NCBI GenBank assembly: GCA_963749875.1
Contig: CAVVOX010000002.1
Coordinates: 1,178,001-1,242,000, forward strand
DNA length: 64,000 bases
Direction of reading: 5' to 3'
DNA from: JAHQVI01 sp963749875
Lineage (GTDB): Bacteria; Pseudomonadota; Alphaproteobacteria; Rhizobiales; Rhodomicrobiaceae
In this document: piece by piece, positions 1 through 7,927 of the stretch
Layout of the letters: each line of letters opens with the position of its first letter
Numbering within the stretch: position 1 is the stretch's first letter
The notes under the pieces: generated by a model
Databases searched by the model: none
What the model was told of the DNA's origin: nothing
What the model saw: the letters and a program-made list of their open reading frames with translations, nothing else
Translations under genes and position numbers: made by a program

Positions 1-1237
1 GTCGAGTACGATTTTGGGCGGCAGCGGACGCGATCTCGAAGTCGAGCGCGGCGAGGGCAATGTCATCAGGCTGCGGCCATCCCCGGCGGCCCTGACGCAG
101 CGCGTCAGTGCGGCCCTTGGCTCCTCGATCGAAACCATCCGCCGCCGCATCGACGCCCTCGGCACGACCGAGCCGACGATTCAGCGCCAGGGCGAAGACC
201 GGATCCTGCTGCAGGTTCCCGGTTTCGACGACCCCGCCCGCCTCAAGACGATCGTCGGCCAGACGGCGAAGCTTACATTCCATCTCGTCGATCAGACCAT
301 GAGCGCTTCGGAGGCGATCTCCAGCAGGCCGCCGCCAGGATCGGCGGTGTATGAATCAACGGAGGCGGGCGCTCCGCCCTATCTCTTACAGAAGCGCACC
401 ATCGTCAGCGGCGAGGATTTGGTTGATGCGCAGCCGACCTTCGATCGGCGGACGAATGAGCCGGTCGTCTCCTTCCGTTTCAACTCCTCGGGCGCGCAGC
501 GATTTGCCAGGGTGACGAAGGAGAATGTCGGCCGCCCCTTCGCCATCGTTCTTGACGACAAGGTCATATCCGCCCCCGTGATCCGCGAGCCCATTTTGGG
601 TGGCTCCGGTCAGATCTCCGGCAATTTCAGCGTTCAGGAAGCCAACAACCTCGCGATCCTGTTGCGCTCCGGCGCGTTGCCGGCGTCGCTTCAGGTCATC
701 GAGGAACGGTCCGTGGGCGCCAGCCTCGGCGCGGATTCCATCGAAGCGGGCAAGGTTGCCGGGGTGATCGCCTTTGTCGCCGTCGTGGCTTTCATGATCG
801 GCGGATACGGGCTGTTCGGGATTTTTGCCGTCGTGGCGCTGATCGTGAATGTCGGGCTGATCATAGCGACACTGTCGCTTCTGCAGGCGACGCTGACCCT
901 GCCGGGCATTGCCGGTATTGCGCTGACGATGGGTGTTGCGGTCGATTCGAACGTTCTGATCTTTGAGCGGATCAGAGAGGAATCCCGGTCCGGCAAGTCG
1001 ACTATATTGGCCATCGAAGCCGGTTTCTCGCGGGCCTATTCGACCATCATCGACGCCAACCTGACGGGGCTGCTCGGCGGTATCATCCTGTTTTGGCTCG
1101 GCGTCGGGCCTGTCCGGGGATTTGCCGTCACCTTATGTATCGGCATTCTCGCCTCGATGTTCACTGCGATCACGCTGACACGGCTGCTGATCGTGGAGTG
1201 GCTGCGTATTACGCGCCCGCAAACCGTTCCGATTTGA
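1..1237 (+). CDS. secD: Protein translocase subunit SecD, 5' partial
   Basis: SecD is the membrane partner of SecF; the pair uses the proton motive force to help SecYEG complete protein export into the periplasm. The reading frame is open to the left edge of the window, so the N-terminus (first membrane segment and part of the periplasmic domain) lies outside; about 411 residues remain of a protein usually over 500 long. The visible part covers the rest of the periplasmic domain and the C-terminal membrane bundle. The SecD/F signature GVAVDSNVLIFERIREE lies near positions 940-990, where the Asp is the residue linked to proton transfer. The stop is 8 bases before the secF start. Internal TTG or ATG codons are not taken as starts. 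Confidence 0.96.
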   Translation, partial: SSTILGGSGRDLEVERGEGNVIRLRPSPAALTQRVSAALGSSIETIRRRIDALGTTEPTIQRQGEDRILLQVPGFDDPARLKTIVGQTAKLTFHLVDQTMSASEAISSRPPPGSAVYESTEAGAPPYLLQKRTIVSGEDLVDAQPTFDRRTNEPVVSFRFNSSGAQRFARVTKENVGRPFAIVLDDKVISAPVIREPILGGSGQISGNFSVQEANNLAILLRSGALPASLQVIEERSVGASLGADSIEAGKVAGVIAFVAVVAFMIGGYGLFGIFAVVALIVNVGLIIATLSLLQATLTLPGIAGIALTMGVAVDSNVLIFERIREESRSGKSTILAIEAGFSRAYSTIIDANLTGLLGGIILFWLGVGPVRGFAVTLCIGILASMFTAITLTRLLIVEWLRITRPQTVPI

Positions 1238-1245
1238 GGTGCCTC

Positions 1246-2208
1246 ATGGCCTTCGCATTCAAACCGATCGAACTCGTTCCGCAGCACACGAATATCCCGT
1301 TTGCGTCTTATTTCCGTGTCTGTCTGACCATTTCGGGAACATTGATTCTCGTGACAATTGTCCTGCTTGCGACGCTCGGGCTGAATTTCGGCATCGATTT
1401 CCGGGGCGGGACGCTGATCGAGATCCGCACGACCAACGGTCCCGCCGATATTGGCGCAATCCGCTCCAATCTGGGCGGTCTCGACCTCGGCGAAGTCCAA
1501 ATTCAGAAGTTCGGTGCGCCCGAGGAAGTGCTGATCCGCATTGCCGAGCAGCCCGGCGGAGAACAGGCGCAGCAGGAGGCGGTCGACAAGATTCAGGCCT
1601 CTCTCGGCCAGAATGTGGAGCTCCGACGCACCGAGGTCGTTGGAGCGACCGTATCGAGTGAGCTCGTTCAGCAGGCGCTGATCGCGCTCGTCCTCACCTG
1701 CCTCGGCATCTTCGTCTATGTGTGGTTCCGGTTCGAATGGCAGTTCGCGCTCGGCGCTGTCGTGGCCCTGTTCCACGATGTGTTCATAACGGTCGGTGTG
1801 TTCTCCGCAACTCAGCTAGATTTCGACCTGACGATCGTAGCCGCGCTTCTGACGATTCTCGGCTATTCGATCAATGACACCGTCGTGATCTATGACCGGA
1901 TCCGGGAAAACTTGCGCAAATATAAGAAGAAGCCGATCAACGAGCTGATCAACCTTTCGGTTAACGAGACGCTGTCACGCACGGTCATGACAACCGGCAC
2001 GACGCTGCTCGCGCTCATGGCGCTCTATCTCTTCGGGGGCGAGGTGATCCGCGGCTTCACATTCGCGATCTTGTTTGGCATCGTGATCGGCACCTATTCG
2101 TCGGTGTTCATTGCCGCACCGTTCTTGATCTTCCTGGGCGTGAAGCGCGACTGGAGCGGCGTCAAAGCGCCGTCGCCCGGCTCGGAACGCCGCGCTGCGG
2201 ATGTCTGA
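1246..2208 (+). CDS. secF: Protein translocase subunit SecF
   Basis: SecF (320 residues) forms the SecDF complex with the protein encoded just upstream. The ATG at 1246 is chosen because the protein then begins with a short cytoplasmic stretch, a first membrane segment at about residues 25-45 and the family motif GLNFGIDFRGGTLIEI; the frame is open further upstream but only overlaps secD. The second signature, ILGYSINDTVVIYDRIREN, is near residues 200-220 and its Asp matches the conserved proton-pathway residue. Five further hydrophobic segments follow the periplasmic domain. It is cotranscribed with secD (8-base gap), and the next gene starts 6 bases after its stop. Confidence 0.97.
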   Translation: MAFAFKPIELVPQHTNIPFASYFRVCLTISGTLILVTIVLLATLGLNFGIDFRGGTLIEIRTTNGPADIGAIRSNLGGLDLGEVQIQKFGAPEEVLIRIAEQPGGEQAQQEAVDKIQASLGQNVELRRTEVVGATVSSELVQQALIALVLTCLGIFVYVWFRFEWQFALGAVVALFHDVFITVGVFSATQLDFDLTIVAALLTILGYSINDTVVIYDRIRENLRKYKKKPINELINLSVNETLSRTVMTTGTTLLALMALYLFGGEVIRGFTFAILFGIVIGTYSSVFIAAPFLIFLGVKRDWSGVKAPSPGSERRAADV

Positions 2209-2214
2209 CGTGAT

Positions 2215-2592
2215 ATGGAGCTCCCGCCGCCACTCCTAACCGGGCGTCCGCCCATTTCCGGCTATGGGCGTGGCGGTTTTCGGCTTGGCGGGATCGAACA
2301 TCCCGGATCGGTGCTGATCCTGCCGGAGGGCGTCTATGCCTGGCCGGTTGACGACGCCGCCCGGCTTTCCGAAGACGCCGTGCAGCCCGTGCTCGACGAA
2401 GGCGCCGCGCTCGGCTTTTTCATCCTTGGCACTGGCGCAAGCCAGATTTTTCCGAGCGCGTCTTTGCGGGAGCGTTTCGCGAGCGCCGGCATCGCTCTTG
2501 AAGCCATGGACACCGGCGCGGCCTGCCGCACCTATAATATCCTTCTGGCCGAGGAGCGCGTCTTTGCGGCGGCCATGATCGCCTTGTCCTGA
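2215..2592 (+). CDS. Mth938-like domain protein (DUF498/NDUFAF3-like)
   Basis: A 125-residue soluble protein of the Mth938-like family, whose mitochondrial relative NDUFAF3 is a complex I assembly factor; the bacterial role is not settled. Family features visible are the central segment GSVLILPEGVYAWPVDDA, a Gly-rich turn (FFILGTGAS) and the terminal segment AACRTYNILLAEERVFAAAMI, where an Asn-Ile-Leu pattern precedes a final helix. The gene follows secF by 6 bases, an order I recognise from Hyphomicrobiales, so it is likely read from the secDF promoter. The next gene encodes a squalene-synthase-like protein, as is also common in this order. Confidence 0.85.
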   Translation: MELPPPLLTGRPPISGYGRGGFRLGGIEHPGSVLILPEGVYAWPVDDAARLSEDAVQPVLDEGAALGFFILGTGASQIFPSASLRERFASAGIALEAMDTGAACRTYNILLAEERVFAAAMIALS

Positions 2593-2607
2593 AGACGGCT
2601 CGTCATG

Positions 2608-2711
2608 AGCGCAACGCGCGTCTGAATGGACTCGGACAGTTGCGCTTGTCTTTTGAAATAGATCAACTTGACCTCGTTAAATTAAGTCCAATTGAACGAG
2701 GGTTGGTCTAG
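2608..2711 (+). repeat. Dispersed two-hairpin repeat, copy 1 (shortened)
   Basis: This is the first of five copies of an intergenic element. It starts with GCGCAACGCGCGTC and ends with GTTGGTCTAG. The first hairpin has lost its central stem, but the outer arms GCGCAAC and GTTGCGC remain. The second module is complete in outline: TAGATCAACTTGACCTCGTT pairs with AATTGAACGAGGGTTGGTCTA. It lies between the Mth938-like gene and the squalene-synthase-like gene. Confidence 0.8.
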
Positions 2712-2731
2712 CGCATGAGCGAGGGCAATCG

Positions 2732-3580
2732 GTGGCCGGGGCCGTGCAAACAGACGCCGATTATATTCGCGATCTCGTCAGGCGCGGCGATCGGGACCGC
2801 TTCTGGGCCGCGCTCCTGGCGCCGGAGCCGGCACGCGCCGATTTGCTGGCGCTTTATGCGTTCAACCTAGAGCTTGCCCGCATCTGCGAACAGGTCAGCG
2901 AACCGCAGCTCGGCGAGATTCGCCTGCAATGGTGGCGCGAAACGGTGAACGCGGCACTTGGCGGTGAAGCGGCGGATCACCCCGTTCTGCGCGCGCTTGC
3001 CGCAGCCGCGTCGCGCCACAAGCTGGACGCCCGAGTGCTGGACGGCATGATCGAGGCGCGAAGTTTCGATCTCTATGACGATCTCATGCCGGATTTTGCC
3101 GCGCTCGACGCCTATCTGGCCGCAACCGCCGGGGCAGTGTTCCGCCTCGGCGCGCAGATATTGGGAGGCGGCGAGTCGCCTGGCCTAAGTGCTGAAGCCG
3201 CGGCGGCCTATGGCCTTGCCGGACTGATGCGGGCGCTTCCCTACCATGCCTCGCGCGGGAAGATCTTTCTGCCGCAGAGCCTCCTTTCGGAGCATGGTCT
3301 CCACCCCGGCGCGATCCTCCAGGGGAGCGACAATGAGGATCTGCGTGCCACGCTCAGGGAGATGCGGCGAAGGGCTTCGCAGGCGTTGGCAAACTTTCGC
3401 CGGGAGGTGGCCGCCTTGCCCCGCAGGCTGCGCCCCGCCTTTCTGCCGGTCGCACTCGTCGATCCCTATCTCAAGCGCCTTGCGGCCGGGGATCATCACC
3501 CGCTGCGCGAGATCGTTCAGATCAATCCGCTGAAACGCTATGGGCTGATCTGGCGCGGATATGTGTCCGGCAAGTTCTGA
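2732..3580 (+). CDS. Squalene/phytoene synthase-like protein (NDUFAF6-like)
   Basis: A 282-residue all-helical protein of the squalene/phytoene synthase superfamily. The start is a GTG at 2732; the ATG at 2715 is out of frame. Recognisable parts are ALYAFNLELARICEQ (helix C region), EIRLQWWRETVNAALGG, and GLAGLMRALPYHASRGKIFL. The positions where true synthases carry two Asp-rich, Mg-diphosphate-binding motifs hold no DxxxD here, which is the pattern of NDUFAF6-like complex I assembly factors rather than of active terpenoid synthases. This is an inference from motif absence. The gene sits downstream of secDF and an NDUFAF3-like gene, so two relatives of complex I assembly factors are neighbours. 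A prenyl transferase role cannot be excluded. Confidence 0.8.
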   Translation: MAGAVQTDADYIRDLVRRGDRDRFWAALLAPEPARADLLALYAFNLELARICEQVSEPQLGEIRLQWWRETVNAALGGEAADHPVLRALAAAASRHKLDARVLDGMIEARSFDLYDDLMPDFAALDAYLAATAGAVFRLGAQILGGGESPGLSAEAAAAYGLAGLMRALPYHASRGKIFLPQSLLSEHGLHPGAILQGSDNEDLRATLREMRRRASQALANFRREVAALPRRLRPAFLPVALVDPYLKRLAAGDHHPLREIVQINPLKRYGLIWRGYVSGKF

Positions 3581-3652
3581 ATAGCGCGGTTGGCACGGCT
3601 AGCGCGGGATCAGATTCCGTGGAAATAACCGGTCCGTGGAATCGGCTAAACT

Positions 3653-3758
3653 ACCTCTCCCGTGGGGAGAGGTCGGGATGCGTCAGCATCCCGGGTGAGG
3701 GAATTATAAATCGATAGGGTGTCACCCCTCACCCCAGCCCTCTCCCCAAGGAGAGGGA
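3653..3758. repeat. Palindromic repeat between convergent genes
   Basis: Between the 3' ends of the squalene-synthase-like gene and trmFO lies a chain of hairpins: CCTCTCCCGTGGGGAGAGG, then GGGATGC-GTCA-GCATCCC, then GGTGAGGG pairing with CCCCTCACC, and finally CCCTCTCCCCAAGGAGAGGG. Both ends carry the CTCTCCCC/GGGGAGAG palindrome, so the whole unit is nearly symmetrical. Elements with this CTCTCCC core are frequent between genes in Hyphomicrobiales genomes. Its position suits a bidirectional 3' end. Confidence 0.75.
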
Positions 3759-3816
3759 GCGACCAGCACAAGCCGGATCGATGTGGCTTAAGGTGATCTC
3801 GCTATTACGGCGTCGA

Positions 3817-5230
3817 TCAGCCCGTCTTGCGGAGCGGTTTAGCGCCGAGCCAGGCGTCCAGATCCTGTAACGCGCGCATCGACAGGGCCCGTTTGCGCGC
3901 ATTGCTCTTCTCTTTGCCTTTCAGCCGCTTTCCCGCTTCGCCGGTCGGCATCTCGATCGGCGGGAAGAGACCGAAATTGATGTTCATCGGCTGGAAGCTG
4001 CGCGCCGCGCTTTCATCGCCCGAGAGATGCCCGCCGGTGATATGCGCGGCAAGCGCGCCGAGCGCTGTGGTCGGCGGGGGCGTCTCAAGCGCAAGTCCTA
4101 AACGCTCGGCCGCGGCCAGCCTGCCCGTAATGAGGCCGATGGCGGCCAACTCGATATAGCCTTCGACGCCCGTGACCTGTCCGGCAAAGCGCAGGCGCGG
4201 CATCGCTCTCAGGCGGAGCCGGGAGTCGAGCAGCTTTGGGCTGTTCAGGAAGGTGTTGCGGTGGATGCCGCCGAGCCGGGCGAATTCGGCTTTTTCCAGC
4301 CCCGGAATCATCCGGAAGATGCGCGATTGCTCGCCATATTTCAGCTTGGTCTGGAAGCCGACCATATTCCAGAGCGTGCCGAGCGCATTGTCCTGACGGA
4401 GCTGGACGACCGCATAGGGGCGCTCATCGGGCTTGTGCGGGTTGGTCAGGCCGACCGGCTTCATCGGCCCGAATCGCAAGGTCTCCGCGCCCCGCTCGGC
4501 CATCACTTCGATGGGCAGGCAGCCCTCGAAATAGGGCGTCGTCTTCTCCCAATCGCGAAATTCGGTCTTCTCAGCCGCGAGCAGCGCCTCGATGAAAGCG
4601 CCATATTGATCGCGGTTCAGCGGGCAATTGATGTAATCCGCGCCCGTGCCGCCCGGACCCGCCTTTTCGTAGCGTGACTGCATCCAGCAGATGTCCATAT
4701 CGATTGTGTCGTGATGGACGATCGGCGCGATCGCATCGAAAAAAGCAAGCAATTCCTCGCCCGTCAGCGACCTTATCGCCTCGCCGAGCGCCGGAGAGGT
4801 CAAGGGCCCGGTCGCGACAATCACGCTGTCCCAGGAACTCAGGGGGCAGCCCCGCAACCTCCCCGCGCTCGATCGTGATGAGAGGGTGACTTGTAAGTCC
4901 TTCCGTCACGGCTGCGGAAAAGCCGTCCCGGTCGACGGCGAGCGCACCGCCCGCCGGCAATTTATGGGCATCGCCCGACGCCATAATGAGCGAGCCGCAG
5001 CGGCGCATTTCCTCATGCAGCAGCCCGACGGCGTTCGTTTCCCAATCGTCCGAGCGAAACGAGTTCGAGCAGACAAGCTCCGCGAGCCCTTCCGTTTTAT
5101 GGGCCTCGGTCATTCGGACGGGCCGCATCTCATGCAGAATGGCGGGCACGCTCCATTCCGCGATCTGCCAGGCGGCCTCCGAGCCGGCAAGGCCGCCGCC
5201 AATGATGTGAATAGGTGTCGTTGTGGCCAT
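3817..5230 (-). pseudogene. trmFO: Methylenetetrahydrofolate--tRNA-(uracil-5-)-methyltransferase TrmFO, frameshifted
   Basis: TrmFO makes ribothymidine at position 54 of tRNA using methylene-THF and FAD. The start at 5230 gives MATTTPIHIIGGGLAGSEAA, a Rossmann FAD-binding site; the conserved LVCSNSFRSD stretch with the CNS cysteine follows near residue 53. The N-terminal frame runs to about 4847 and then leaves the family sequence, which resumes in another frame as SSWDSVIVATGPLTSPAL and continues to the stop at 3817. The break coincides with a run of five G (plus strand 4842-4846). With four G the protein reads through as EVAGLPLSSWDSVIVATG, giving 470 residues, the normal family length. So this is either a one-base insertion in a homopolymer (sequencing error) or a very recent inactivation. 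Confidence 0.9.
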
Positions 5231-5337
5231 GGCGCGACAAACTAAGCGAAAAGCTTCCCTGTCTCAATGGCTCGCTTCTCATATCTCGCGCGATGGTGGT
5301 ATAGGAAACTCAGGGACGGACGAGACAGGCGCAGCTG

Positions 5338-5991
5338 ATGACTAAAATCTGCAGACTTGCAGCCCTTTCATTGTTGATCGGTCTGACGGCGTGCACATAT
5401 GAGCGCGAGGGGCCGCCCCAATATCACTATCAGGAGTTCAAGACCCGTGCGCCGACAGGCAATACGGTTTTCGTGTGCCATGCCTATGGGTGCCAAATGC
5501 AGACGCGCGTCAGGTTCGGCGCGCCGCAGATTGCCGAAATCGCGGCATTGATGCGAAAGACAAAAAAAGCCGACACGCCTTATGAGGAACGCCGTGCGGT
5601 CGCCTATGCGATCGGCTGGATGGAGCGCTATGTGGGCGAGAAGATCGGCACTTCGGCGGACCGGCCGGGCATGGATTTTGCCGCTTCAGGGGATCCGACC
5701 CAGCAGGACTGCGTCGACGAGGCGACCAACACGACAAGCTACATGCTTGTCTTGCAGCATAACGGGCTTCTGAAGCACCACACGGTGGGCCGTCCCTTCT
5801 CGAAGGGCAATGTCCTGGTCGGCGGCGTCGCCAACTGGCCGCACTGGACGGGCGTGCTCCTGGAGAAAGACAATAATAAGAAATGGGCCGTCGATAGCTG
5901 GATTTACGAGAACGGGGAGAACCCGGCCGTGATCGAGGCTGACAAATGGTACCTGAAGGATCTGGACAGCCTTCCCCGCTCGCAGACCTAA
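5338..5991 (+). CDS. Conserved lipoprotein, possible transglutaminase-like cysteine hydrolase
   Basis: A 217-residue predicted lipoprotein. The N-terminus has a basic residue, a hydrophobic stretch and a lipobox LTAC, placing the lipid-modified Cys at residue 19. I do not recognise a named family with certainty. The arrangement QQDCVDEATNT (Cys125), then NWPHWTGVL (His169), then KWAVDSWIYENG (Asp186) has the Cys-His-Asp order of papain-fold transglutaminase-like proteins, in which a Cys at the start of a helix is followed by two beta strands carrying His and Asp. An upstream pair FVCHAYGCQ could form a disulfide. The gene is single, with trmFO divergent upstream and an inverted-repeat element downstream. 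The enzymatic reading is inference; the lipoprotein call is well supported. Confidence 0.7.
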   Translation: MTKICRLAALSLLIGLTACTYEREGPPQYHYQEFKTRAPTGNTVFVCHAYGCQMQTRVRFGAPQIAEIAALMRKTKKADTPYEERRAVAYAIGWMERYVGEKIGTSADRPGMDFAASGDPTQQDCVDEATNTTSYMLVLQHNGLLKHHTVGRPFSKGNVLVGGVANWPHWTGVLLEKDNNKKWAVDSWIYENGENPAVIEADKWYLKDLDSLPRSQT

Positions 5992-6020
5992 AGCGCGTTC
6001 ACCTGAAGCGGAAGCATTTG

Positions 6021-6290
6021 TTTTGCTCCCTCTCCCGGGGGAGACTTCCGCGAAACTGGTCCCTCAATTCGTCATCCCGGACGGCCGCAGGCCGATCCGG
6101 GATCCAATCATCTGTCAACAAGCACTTTGCCGGGTCGTGAGGCGAGTAGGCCCCGGCTCGCGAACCTTTACGGTGAGCGACGCTTGTCTGGTCGCGATCA
6201 GCAAGACATCGCGACAAGCGCTTACCTCGGGCCGGGGCGACGCTGAGTATGCCGTTTCGCAGAAGTCTCCCCCGGGAGAGGGCAAGAAGC
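6021..6290. repeat. Long inverted-repeat element (MITE-like), copy 1
   Basis: About 270 bp between two convergent genes. The ends are imperfect inverted copies: CCTCTCCCGGGGGAGACTT at 6029 and its near-complement AAGTCTCCCCCGGGAGAGG ending at 6281, extended inward by CCGCGAAAC and GTTTCGCAG. Inside are further palindromic parts, including GGCCCCGGCTCGCGAACC, GGTGAGCGAC and TCATCCCGGACGG. No coding frame is convincing. A second copy, with the interior reversed, lies at 40151-40380. Gene-free stretch 5992-6302 is entirely accounted for by this element. Confidence 0.8.
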
Positions 6291-6302
6291 GCCCATTTCA
6301 GC

Positions 6303-7244
6303 TTATTCCGCCGCCGCCAGCGTGGGCAGGGCTTGCTCGATCTGCGCACGGCGCGCCTCCAGGAAGCCCGGCAGCTTCAGCGACTGGCCAAGCTGACCGG
6401 CCGGCTCGTCCACGGCGAAGCCGGGCGCGTCGGTCGCGATTTCGAACAGGATGCCGCCGGGCTCGCGGAAATAGACCGAGCGAAAATAGTTGCGGTCTTT
6501 CTGCTCGGTCGTCGCGATCCGATGATTGTCCCTTAGTCTCCCGACCATCGCTGCCTGCGCTTCATCGTCCGCTGCCCGGAAGGCGATGTGATGCACCGAA
6601 CCGGCGCCCATCCGTGCGGGCAGGAACGCCCCCGCGACGCGGATGTCGACGATGCCGCCCATCGCGGTCTCTCCGGCCTTGAACCGGATGATCGAGCCTT
6701 CCCGCCCGGCTTCGGCGAAGCCAAGTACGTCGCTGAGGATCGCGCCGGTCGGCTCTCCATCTCCGAGCAGCAGGCTCACGCCGTGAAAGCCGCGTATTGC
6801 GCTGGCCGCGGGGACGTCGCCGCTCGCCCAAGCTGGCTCGTCTTCCGCGCCCGGAACGCCCACCAGCAGGAGCCGCATTCCGTCCGGGTCCTTGAGCGGC
6901 AGGACCGTTTCTCCGAAGCGCTTGGTCGGGTTCTCATGCGCGACGCCATGCTCTACGAAGCGGTGCGTCCAAAAGCCGATGGCCTCCTCCGGGACGCGAA
7001 GCATCGTGTCCTGCGTTTCGCCGATCCCGAGCCGGTCCGGCGCTACATGCGCCCAGGGGAAAAAGGTCAGAATGCTGCCTGGACGGCCCGTCTCGTCGCC
7101 ATAATAAAGATGATAGGTGCCCGGATCGTCGAAATTCACCGTGCGCTTTACGAGGCGCATACCGAGCGCGCGCGTATAGAAATCCAGATTGCGCGGGGCT
7201 GAGCCGGCGATCGCGGTGACATGGTGAATGCCGTTCTGTGCCAT
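6303..7244 (-). CDS. Ring-cleaving dioxygenase, glyoxalase/VOC family (MhqO-like)
   Basis: A 313-residue protein with two vicinal-oxygen-chelate repeats. The chosen start gives MAQNGIHHVTAIAGSAPRNL; upstream in-frame sequence is non-coding in character. Candidate metal ligands are His in GIHHVTAIAG (residue 6-7 region), His in SVHHIAFRA in the second half, and Glu in GGILFEIATDAPGF. These three elements are the usual Fe(II)/Mn(II) set of extradiol-type VOC dioxygenases. Members close to this act on hydroquinones and related aromatics. The divergent neighbours are a DoxX protein and a LysR regulator, an association like the quinone-responsive mhqO-mhqP pair of Bacillus, so detoxification of quinones or phenols is the likely job. 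Substrate cannot be read from sequence. Confidence 0.88.
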   Translation of the reverse strand: MAQNGIHHVTAIAGSAPRNLDFYTRALGMRLVKRTVNFDDPGTYHLYYGDETGRPGSILTFFPWAHVAPDRLGIGETQDTMLRVPEEAIGFWTHRFVEHGVAHENPTKRFGETVLPLKDPDGMRLLLVGVPGAEDEPAWASGDVPAASAIRGFHGVSLLLGDGEPTGAILSDVLGFAEAGREGSIIRFKAGETAMGGIVDIRVAGAFLPARMGAGSVHHIAFRAADDEAQAAMVGRLRDNHRIATTEQKDRNYFRSVYFREPGGILFEIATDAPGFAVDEPAGQLGQSLKLPGFLEARRAQIEQALPTLAAAE

Positions 7245-7324
7245 GGTAGACCTATTTTGTGAATTTGGGGCTCTTGTCGTTCTCCAGTAATTGGGTCTGG
7301 TCCGGCGGCAGGCAAGACTGTGTT

Positions 7325-7342
7325 CATTGCATCCATGCAATG
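7325..7342. promoter_or_regulatory. Perfect palindrome in a divergent promoter region, candidate operator
   Basis: CATTGCAT-CC-ATGCAATG: two perfect 8-base arms separated by two bases, in the 182-bp gap between the divergent dioxygenase and DoxX genes. Position and symmetry suit a dimeric regulator, possibly the LysR-type protein encoded at 7928. The spacing does not exactly fit the T-N11-A LysR box, so another regulator family is possible. Confidence 0.5.
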
Positions 7343-7426
7343 ATAAGGTTGCAACGAGGCGAGTTGAATTGTGAAATTGAAAGAATAGCTCTCCAGCGCA
7401 TCGAAACAGCAGGTTTGGAGACAACC

Positions 7427-7864
7427 ATGATTGACCATCGTCTTGCCCCCTATGGGGCCTTCGTCCTGCGCCTCGCGCTCGGCGCCATGTTCATTGCCCA
7501 TGCCTATCTGAAGTTGGCCGTATTCACGGTGCCCGGCTTTGAAGGCTTTCTGGCGCAAACCGGCCTTCCGAGCCTCCTCGCCTGGCCGATCATTCTTGCC
7601 GAGCTCTTCGGCGGCATTGCGCTGATCGCCGGCTTCTACGCGCGCTACATCTCCCTCGCGCTCCTGCCCATCCTGCTGGGTGCGCTTGTGATCCATGCGC
7701 CGAATGGATGGCTATTTACGGCGGCGAATGGCGGCTGGGAATATCCGGCATTCCTTGCCGTTGCCGCCCTGGCCCAGGCGCTGATCGGCGACGGCGCTTT
7801 CGCTTTGACGCCGCGACGGCGGGCCGGTCATGACCTCGATCGTGCTGCGAACTACGCCGCTTAG
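7427..7864 (+). CDS. DoxX family membrane protein
   Basis: A 145-residue integral membrane protein with four hydrophobic segments (roughly residues 10-30, 50-68, 72-92 and 105-125). The start at 7427 gives MIDHRLAPYGAFVLRLALG; the first helix carries LRLALGAMFIAHAYLK and the second PIILAELFGGIALIAGF, both typical of DoxX. The function of the family is loosely defined: subunit of a quinol oxidase in archaea, and thiol or quinone stress proteins in bacteria. It is transcribed away from the ring-cleaving dioxygenase and followed by a LysR regulator after about 60 bases, which supports a shared response to electrophilic aromatics. GC-rich sequence between stop and the next ATG shows no terminator. 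Confidence 0.88.
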   Translation: MIDHRLAPYGAFVLRLALGAMFIAHAYLKLAVFTVPGFEGFLAQTGLPSLLAWPIILAELFGGIALIAGFYARYISLALLPILLGALVIHAPNGWLFTAANGGWEYPAFLAVAALAQALIGDGAFALTPRRRAGHDLDRAANYAA

Positions 7865-7927
7865 TTTGACCAGCGAAGCGCGGGCCGCTGGAAAGCGGCC
7901 GGCGCTTCGCCCAATCCGGCCTGGCAG

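Noticed and set aside
7325..7342. Reading the palindrome as a classical LysR T-N11-A box
   Set aside because: The even spacing between the arms does not place T and A eleven bases apart in the symmetric position; it is reported only as a generic operator candidate.
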